NCBI GenBank assembly: GCA_002633005.1
Contig: NMRA01000252.1
Location: 250,753 to 277,775, forward strand
Source: Phoronis australis
Lineage: Eukaryota; Phoronida; Phoronidae
Direction of reading: 5' to 3'
Length of the DNA: 27,023 nt
The notes under the pieces: generated by a model
The model's database searches: none
Told to the model about the DNA's origin: nothing
What the model saw: the letters and a program-made list of their open reading frames with translations, nothing else
Position numbers and translations under genes: made by a program
In this document: positions 20,452 through 27,023 of the stretch, piece after piece
How the letters are laid out: the number at the start of each line of letters is the position of its first letter
Position numbering within the stretch: the stretch's first letter is position 1

Positions 20452-21262
20452 GTAGTGTACCTACCCCCATGTGGAATTCAGTAACACAAATGGCCATTGC
20501 AAATGAAATTTTTGCATTTTAAAGAACAACATGGAGCTTATTATCACCAAAGAAAAATAAATGGCCATACAACATTATGTTATCGTGTAATGCAGACACA
20601 GTCATGTAGTGCACGTATCCCCTTTTGTAGTGTACGTACGCCCACGTTTAAAAATGCCATGAAATTAAAATATCACTTGGTTAGTGAACAATATTGGTCA
20701 TAGACAGTTTCCTTAAGAATGTTAGGTTAAATGGGTGTTTATTACAAATACAGTTGTTTTGAGTGAAATATTAGCATTTATGTAGTCTACGTTCCTCTAT
20801 ATTTTAATTTGTGCCTATTTTCAAATGCACATGAATGCTGCGCTTTTTAGTTTTTCTCTTTAAATGGATTTAGTAAATCAACTAACTCTCAGTAGATTCT
20901 TAGTATTTAGTTACACACCTGACATGTCATTGAAATGTAGTGTACGTACCCCAATGTGAACAAATACATGTACCATGAAACAAAAATATTACACAGTAAG
21001 TAAGAAACATCTGTCACAGACAGTTTCCTCCATTACAAATGCTAGGTTAAAAGGGTGCTTATTACAAATACCTGTGCGCTTGTTTTTAGTGAAATATTAG
21101 CATTTGTGTAGTGTATGTATTCCTATATTTTAATACGTGTCTGTTTTCAAATAATGACAGAGAGATATCACATGTATGCTGTACTTTGGTAAATTCTAAG
21201 TACTTTTTATAAACCTGACAAGTCATTGAAATGTTGTGTACAAACCCGTGTAGTGTACGTAC
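20452..21262 (+). repeat. Second tandem array: alternating ~155 bp monomers
   Basis: The head motif TGTAGTGTACGTACCCC, in varying states of decay, recurs near 20451, 20626, 20781, 20936, 21106 and 21249, with an extra copy at 20605. Blocks starting at 20626 and 20936 share CAGACAGTTTCC, AGGTTAAA-GGGTG and GTGAAATATTAGCATT. Blocks starting at 20781 and 21106 share TATATTTTAAT...GTTTTCAAAT and CCTGACA-GTCATTGAAA. So it is an alternating X-Y dimer of about 310 bases. A stray TAGTGTACGT also occurs at 21601. The 68-codon open frame inside it is an artefact. Confidence 0.75.
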
Positions 21263-21687
21263 ATATACATGTACCTTTAGCCTCTGTGCTGTAAATTATT
21301 GCCCACAAGCATTTTTGCACACTGCTATTCTCATGAACAATACCGATATTTCCAAAATGTATCCAGTATGACAAAAAATGGACATTATCAAATTTGTGGG
21401 CAATAAAATGCCACACAGCACTTGGCTAGAAACATCCTAAAAGACAAGTCATGTGACAAATTATGTTGCAGAGGCATGTTCTCTATCTCTCAAGACAACT
21501 TGCAACAAACCAAAAAGTAGAGGCAGCACAACACTGGAAACCATCTCATCATCTCATACATTTGTAACTTAGTCAAAAATTGACGTTGATTGACTGTGCG
21601 TAGTGTACGTGTTAAGGAATACAATTGTAGCAGTGTAAATAACACGCAACATACTGTACAATCAAGTCTCAATCGTAACATATGGAA

Positions 21688-21843
21688 CTGGGTTCAGTTG
21701 CATAAAGCTTTCAAAGTTATCCGCTGCATAAGTTCGAGTGTTGCACGACGTCAGGTGCATTGTTCAACAATAACAACGTGACGCGTGATAATGCGTCGTT
21801 ATTGTTGCTATACGGCGTATAACTTTCATGCAACTGGGCCCAG
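21688..21843. mobile_element. MITE-like foldback element, 156 bp
   Basis: It starts CTGGGTTCAGTTGCAT and ends with the complement of CTGGGCCCAGTTGCAT, giving imperfect terminal inverted repeats of about 25 bases or more. A second inverted pair lies inside: CAACAATAACAACG / CGTCGTTATTGTTG. With no coding capacity, this is a non-autonomous DNA transposon type. I see no clean target-site duplication. Confidence 0.65.
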
Positions 21844-21849
21844 GACTGT

Positions 21850-22570
21850 TAATTATATGACATTCTGTCTCAGATTTCATTTGCTAAATATTATATCGTC
21901 TGCAACTCAAGCGCCGATTCCTCGGTAACTAAAATATCTAATATTGTTGTTATTTAACTATTTTCAAGAGATGTTACAAGTTCAGTGCAAAGTTATCTTT
22001 ATTTTCATCTCTGTTATCTCTGTTCAAGAAATAAATCGTTACATTTAAAAATGTTTCTTTTACTAGAGAAAACCTGCAACTTAACGCGCAAGTTAATACA
22101 TCTAGGATGTATGCCACGCGAACAGTCTGAGTTAAGTATTTAAAAAATCTGCAGAATAATATCTCTTGGGACATTACTTCATGTACGCCACTCTCGGCAC
22201 GTTTTGTATATTTATTATGTCGGTAACTAGCACGTGTGCTACTGTTTTATTGTATTTTCATAAACTTCTACTTACTTACTTTACATTTTTATCGCGCGGC
22301 GCGCTACATGACATCGTGGATTTGATCTTTGTTGCATCATTGCTCGCAATGTGTTTGTCTTCAGAAACAACTCGTTAAGCTGAGCACTTTCTAACAAATT
22401 GTTGGTCAATCTGGGAGAGAAAAACATATTAAGTTCAGTGCCAATTCGTTCCAAGGAAACCCGTTTGTTTGTTAACGCTCCGTGAATATGTATTTCACGT
22501 TGCAGTAAAAAGACATGCCCTTTTTGTAACCAGTTAAATTATTCTTTCGAAAATATCGCGCTAATATTCC
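21850..22570. other. Upstream region of gene 3, no feature seen
   Basis: AT-rich apart from a CpG patch near 22292 (TCGCGCGGCGCGC). It presumably holds the gene 3 promoter; no TATA box is evident at a fitting distance. Confidence 0.35.
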
Positions 22571-22574
22571 AATA

Positions 22575-23151
22575 ATGGCCTATCACAGAATGTTTAGAAG
22601 TCTAGTAATGCCGGCTTTATCATCTGAAGAAAGACTGTGTAGAGATCACAAGCAAAGTAACAACTCGGCTCGTGTTCAACGCAAGGATATCCACGACAGA
22701 GTTTATTCGTCAAGACGAAGATCAAGATCATCGAGAAGGAGACGAATTTTATCGAGCTCTAGAAGCAGAAGTCTGTCATCACAAAGAAGTCGAGCGCCTT
22801 TCAAGAAGAAAAAGAAAAAGAAAGGAAAACGTGGTAAAAAGGGTAAGAAGAAAAAGAGAAAGAAAAAGGGAGGAAAGGAAAAGAAAAAAAAGAGAAAAAG
22901 GCGGGAAAAGAAATTAATGAAGAAAGTAAAACGCAATATGAAAGAATCGAACAAACGACCACCAACATTTAAGGAGCACGCAGCAACACTGCCAGTAGAG
23001 GTTTTGCAACAACAGATAAAAGAAATGATTGATGCAAAAGACCGTATATCCTTGCTGGAAAGCAGTTTACAAGAGGCTACGCGAGCTCGTCTAAAGCGAC
23101 TGAAACCAAGTATGAAACCTCCAAGAGCTCGCGTTTTTCTGTGTGACCGAG
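22575..23151 (+). CDS. Gene 3, exon 1: RS-repeat and poly-Lys protein
   Basis: The ATG at 22575 opens a frame to 23183, but a donor (CCGAG|GTAACT) at 23151/23152 probably ends the exon in phase 1 after about 192 codons. Residues 44-73 are an RS domain (SSRRRSRSSRRRR, SSSRSRS), as in splicing factors. Residues 77-119 are almost pure Lys/Arg (KKKKKKKGKRGKKGKKKKR). Residues 141-178 form an amphipathic coiled-coil helix (KDRISLLESSLQEATRARLK). A short basic Pro stretch leads to the junction. It matches gene 1 in layout, in the helix motif (K/D-R-V/I-x-x-LE), in strand and in donor phase, so the two look paralogous. A nuclear RNA- or DNA-associated role is inferred from composition. Without splicing the protein would be 202 residues. 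Confidence 0.65.
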
Positions 23152-23224
23152 GTAACTATGTTATTTTTTTCTCTTCGTTGTGATGTTTTTTACTTAAAAA
23201 AATAACATATATACAGATGTACAG

Positions 23225-23283
23225 GTGCAATGACTAATACAATTGAAGAAGTAGTGAAGAAAGGACGATGTGTCCAAAACTGA
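23225..23283 (+). CDS. Possible last exon of gene 3
   Basis: A weak acceptor (TACAGATGTACAG) at 23224 would give a 73-base intron and a phase-compatible tail: Gly, then AMTNTIEEVVKKGRCVQN and a stop. The polypyrimidine tract is poor and no close AATAAA follows, so a distant exon, as in gene 1, is an equal alternative. Confidence 0.22.
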
Positions 23284-23289
23284 CACAAA

Positions 23290-23884
23290 AGACCTCCAAC
23301 GCACAGGCGCTTGATTTTATCTGCTACTAGATCACGACAGCGTTTGCGCGCGAAAGCTCCTTCTTTTTGTGATGCTTATTACACGTTTTATATTTTGTGC
23401 ATCAGTTCGGAACAAATTTCTTGTATTTAAAATAGTTTTCGATTGCCCAAAAGACCAAATCCGTTTTTTGTTTTGGCAAAAATGACGCGATTGCTTTGGA
23501 AATCGTCTTAAGTTAAGATTTGACAAAGTGAGAATTATGAGTTTCTGAGTGATTCACTAAGGCTTCGATTAAAATTGACATCTTACCAGCAGCTTCTGTT
23601 TTTTCATCATCACTAAGATTCCACTTTCTTTAAAATATGAAGCAATTTTCTTCATTGCTCAGTGGAGCAGACGACGGAAACGGAGTCGTAATGCTCAGCG
23701 CCACTGCCGGTTGCTTGGGATATTGCCGGAGAGCCTATACTTAGTCATAGTCCCGTTACGATTGCGCCGTGTTCCGAATTTGACACTTGAAATTAGACCC
23801 CTCCCCCCCCGCCCCCTAAAACTGCACACATTTAGATCTTGTTTCAGCCGTATAANTGCCCCCCCCCCCTAAATCCGCCTATGT
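23290..23884. other. Gene-free stretch with poly-C runs and one N
   Basis: No exon seen. Poly-C runs lie at about 23799-23816 and 23859-23869, with an undetermined base at 23856 between them. They sit directly before the dispersed repeat and may be part of another element. Confidence 0.6.
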
Positions 23885-24574
23885 GAATGAAGTTAAACTC
23901 TGGTTATGACAAAAAACGTTGTTTATGAATTGAAGTTCCTGGGCTGCTGGCTACTAGCGCTGGCCTACTGCAAAATCCGGCAATTGCCGATAGGTGATTC
24001 ACCGCGACTCAACAGGATGTAAATCATCGAAAATCTCCGCCAAAACCCGAGCTTTCGTTGTGCTTCAACAAAGGAGAGCACAAAATGTCAAGATCAAACA
24101 CAAGATACGCCCGTTCTCGAAATTGAATTATAGGTTAAGTGATAAAATGAGCTATAAGGGGAAGCACATTAAACAGAAATGAAAGGATTTTTTAGTAACC
24201 TCAATCATTTGAATTGGGGATAAATTTCTTGACTTTTATTTAGGGGTTGGTTGCTCAAACTCAAAATTTTATCTTTGACAGGCGTATAAGTTAAAGCACA
24301 ACTGGATCCGCCATGTTAAATATTTTGGGTCCTTGAATTCAGAGTTTTGAGATTGTTTTGAAAATTTCGTCGCTAATTCACCACGCACAGGGATAATTTA
24401 ATGAGATCAAGGAAAGATAAGGCTTCGGAGATTTATGCAATACCAGCCTGAGGGAAATGCACGCAGATTTTATTTGCATTTGGGACAGTTGAAGTTGGGA
24501 GCCTCGACTCGTCAGAGTTTTATAGTGTCCAACCTTTATGTTTCTTATGATTATGAGTCTTCGGGAAGTTCGAG
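23885..24574 (+). repeat. Dispersed 0.7 kb repeat, copy 2
   Basis: Same orientation and full length as 10660-11337, with many point changes and a few small indels, for example an added AGGAGAGCACAAAATG-type insertion near 24073. It lies 0.7 kb after the gene 3 exon. Confidence 0.9.
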
Positions 24575-25326
24575 TGAATAATTAAATCCAGTTATTAATT
24601 TATTATATGATAAGCCCTAATTAGACAAGTGAAACCTGTTGTTAATTAAGTAATCAATTACAATTACTACGCTATAGCGCCCTCTTTAAAGATTACTTCA
24701 ATCAATCAACCAAAATAATCAAATGTTATATCTCATCCAAGCTAGGACTCTCTACTTGTTGGATGACTGTCCTGTATACCGACAGTCTACTTGCTGGTCA
24801 CCGTCTCTGGTGATACAATACTTGCAGGCAATTTCTTCTACCCGCGATTCTTCTTGCTACCCAGTCTCTGGCTGGTGACGCAACACTTCAGGTAGTATGT
24901 TACTACCCACGATGCAAGTGACAAGCTCTTAGTTAACTTCCTGTCCGTTAACTCTTGCCCTTGCCAAGATCCTTTCTAGAATCTTCCACGAGATGGCTCT
25001 GTCGTACAATTTCCTCTGTACACTGTAGCAAGTCTTTATGCTTCAACTGCTATAGCGCATCTGAATATCTTGTTGATTTTAGCCCATATTATAATAATCT
25101 ACTTATTTAGTGATTGGCTAATAAAAACCACATAATCTTATCTAATCATATCATTTGTTCTCAGAATTTTTTAGAATCTCTAGAGTGCTTTGACCTCAGA
25201 ACCTAAAGTTGTAAACACCATTTAAAAATAGATTTTGACGTTAAAGTACATGTCAACAAGTTTGACCCCATGATTTAAAAATACTTATGCACAAATTCTG
25301 GGCAAGTTAAAATGGATCTATTCTTA
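24575..25326. other. AT-rich stretch with a small two-copy repeat
   Basis: It holds a degenerate tandem pair of about 62 bases (about 24791-24852 and 24853-24914, sharing CTTGCT, GTCTCTGG, GTGA and ACCC-CGAT). The sequence CTATAGCGC occurs at two places (about 24671 and 25050). No coding frame seen. Confidence 0.45.
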
Positions 25327-26735
25327 CTAATTACTTATTTCAATATTTATTCTGACATTGATCTTCTTCAATCCAACCATAGCGTAGTCTCGAATGATGA
25401 CTTTACGGCTCACATGATCAACCTTGCCATTCCAACCAAACCTAAAAAACATTTTCCAACTGTTTCAAAGTAGACTAAGCGAAAAAGATGCACCAGTTGT
25501 AGTATTATTAAAGTTTTTAAAACTGTCAGCCAACAAAGTACACTCAACAGGCTTTCAGTATATGAAATTGTTTTTTTAATATTGGCAACTTTCTCAGTAT
25601 AATTTAACTCAACCATATTTTTCAAACTGCGTGTAAAAGCTGTGTCCATGTGTTTTTGAAACAATAATTTTTCAGAGCCATCAAGGAGTATATCAGTATC
25701 ATCAGCATATTGTAACAGTTTACATTCCTTATTTTTAAAAAAACTTTTCCTTTGCAAAATGATTTTTCTGAACAACATACTTAAAATCTCTGGACATAAT
25801 AGAAACAAGTAAGCAGAGTGAGGGTCTGCCTGTCTACAGCCACGGCCAATTGGAAAGAATTCAGAATTAATGCACCGCAGTCCCCCATTTATTTCAGTGC
25901 TCAGCCGCCCATGAATACCTTGTTTTACAACACAAAGCTTTGAGTTTTCAAATATTTTAATCCACTTCCTAGTGTTTTCACTAAAGTTAAAAAAGTTAAT
26001 GTTTTCTGAAAAAAACACCAGAGACTCAATTGAATGCTTTTTCAAAATCGATTAGAAGTAATAATCCAGGGATATCTTACTCAATAGTACACTGCACTAT
26101 ATCGTACAACATACGTGTATCTTCCCCCAATAAAGCGTCCAGCCAAAAAGCACTTTTGATACACGTGAATTAGTTCGATCAAAAATAATAACACAAGAAA
26201 AAATTAACACGTGCTCAGTAACGAAAGAAGTCTCCAATTTTTGGCTGAACACGGGGTTTATCTTTTTGGAATAATAACAATTATTCCTCGACTTTGTGAC
26301 TCAGTGAACTTGCCGTTCAAACTATGTGTCAGTGCTATTTAAATAAAAGTCTCAATATTCTTGCAGAAAAACTTTAAATATTCAGGTGTAAATCGGTCAG
26401 ACCCCGGGGGGGGATTTCTCATTTTTTATATTTTTCAAAACTTCTGTTACTTCTTCCTTACTTATTTTATGTCAAAAATCAGTTTATGTCTGATAACTTA
26501 GAAACGACAGTTACATCTATTAAGTCGTCAAGGTTTTTAACATCAAGTTCTACATCTCTAGATTTATAAAAATCAAAGTGTTTCGAGAATATCAGGCTCG
26601 TCACTTACTGTGTGACCGTTATTGTCACATAAAATATTTGTATTCTTTTGAACAAAATTTTAGTTCAAACGAACAGAAATATTTTGTGGGTTTTTCTCCC
26701 TTGTCAATGAAACGAGCATGGGAACGTACAACAGC
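25327..26735 (-). pseudogene. Broken LINE (L1/Tx1-like) reverse transcriptase
   Basis: Reading the minus strand across three frames gives the LINE order: pre-RT linker with RFIDKGEKPTKYF (about 26700), then GSDRFTPEYLKFF (about 26395), RGIIVIIPK (about 26275), the motif-A block GLLLLIDFEKAFN (about 26050), GRGCRQADPHSAYLFLLC (about 25830), the catalytic QYADDTDILLDGSE (YADD at 25698-25709), and the C-terminal WNGKVDHVSRK (about 25430). Together these copy RNA into DNA at the target site in an intact element. Here at least three frameshifts and several stops break it. The endonuclease half is missing, and GD in the RQGDP motif has become AD. The longest intact piece is 211 codons (25410-26045). 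Its upstream end abuts the inverted repeat at 26735. It is surely dead. Confidence 0.9.
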
Positions 26736-27023
26736 AATGGGGCTATTCGGAAATCTACAATAACTAGAGGGCGTGCGTGTACTAGTGGTGATAGATTAAC
26801 AGCCTCGATTTCGCGAGCCCTTTAAATACATGGTGAAATGGCTTGCAGCCGTGCCAACTGAATCTGAGATTGCGTAAAAAGGGTGCTTCTATGAGAGGAA
26901 GTAAGCACGACCTCATACAAAGGTAAGGTTTGTGATTATTTTTACGATTATTCCATGATTATTCTACCGATGCTTGTTAACTGAGGCACTCGCCGATGTC
27001 GACTTCGCGGCAGTCAGTCGCCA
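26735..27023 (+). repeat. Right arm of the long inverted repeat
   Basis: Inverted copy of 2371-2659. It runs to the window end, so its true length is unknown. It carries the same ACTAGAGGGCG motif, TTTAAATA (26821-26828) and SAP-like exon in the same order, reading rightwards. Confidence 0.9.
26837..26922 (+). pseudogene. SAP-like first exon, right copy
   Basis: Open frame with a SAP-type pattern (LRLRKKGASMRGSKHDLIQR) ending at CAAAG|GTAAGG. As in the left copy, the nearby ATG (26838) is out of phase and meets a stop within eight codons. An additional in-frame ATG inside the motif (at GASM) would leave only part of the domain. Further exons would lie beyond the window. Confidence 0.42.

Noticed and set aside
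20497-20703. 68-codon open frame
   Set aside because: It lies wholly inside the second tandem array and is not conserved between its repeat units.
22703-22954. Phe/Leu-rich antisense frame opposite gene 3
   Set aside because: The complement of poly-Lys AAG/AAA codons; not a membrane protein.
2371-27023. The whole 24 kb as one giant transposon with terminal inverted repeats
   Set aside because: The arms contain a promoter and exon facing outward, the left arm is internal to a longer element-like block, and no outer boundary or target-site duplication can be seen. Two independent copies are simpler.

Overview
The window looks like nuclear DNA from an invertebrate metazoan, most likely a marine bilaterian. 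I cannot name the species. The sequence is AT-rich. Genes are split by GT-AG introns and end in AATAAA-type poly(A) signals. The mobile-element debris is of metazoan kinds: a LINE reverse transcriptase, a tRNA-derived SINE head, a MITE-like foldback, a THAP fragment and SAP/YqaJ-like fragments. Nothing prokaryotic, such as operons or Shine-Dalgarno sites, is present.

Layout. 1-900 holds a possible outward-reading first exon on the minus strand with a CCAAT/YY1-like promoter. 1844-4077 (minus) is a decayed multi-exon element: SWIM/YqaJ-type C-terminal coding followed directly by the promoter and SAP-like first exon of another copy. 4328-4900 holds a cluster of GATCGC-containing motifs and one possible exon. 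6041-12993 is gene 1: a Lys/Ser-rich exon, a 5.8 kb intron and a phase-compatible last exon with a poly(A) signal. Its intron is filled with repeats: a higher-order satellite of about 145 bp monomers each carrying a CTCF-like motif, a THAP remnant, (TA)33, a SINE head and one copy of a dispersed 0.7 kb repeat. 13240-13431 is a CpG-dense probable 5' exon or promoter. 14723-16648 is gene 2, an uninterrupted 641-codon disordered basic protein. 16.7-20.4 kb is nearly empty. 20452-21262 is a second tandem array. 21688-21843 is a MITE-like foldback. 22575-23151 is gene 3, an RS and poly-Lys protein whose exon ends at a phase-1 donor, like gene 1. 23885-24574 is the second copy of the 0.7 kb repeat. 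25327-26735 (minus) is a broken LINE. 26735-27023 is an inverted copy of the left SAP-type promoter and exon.

The three basic genes lie on the same strand. Genes 1 and 3 share an architecture (basic disordered N-terminus, short coiled coil, phase-1 donor) and are the best candidates for a small local gene family; gene 2 shares only the composition. Their function is not recognisable from sequence, but nucleic-acid or chromatin binding is the natural guess. The rest is mainly mobile and satellite DNA. The most unusual items are the CTCF-motif satellite inside the gene 1 intron and the pair of outward-facing SAP-type promoter-exon copies that bracket 24 kb.
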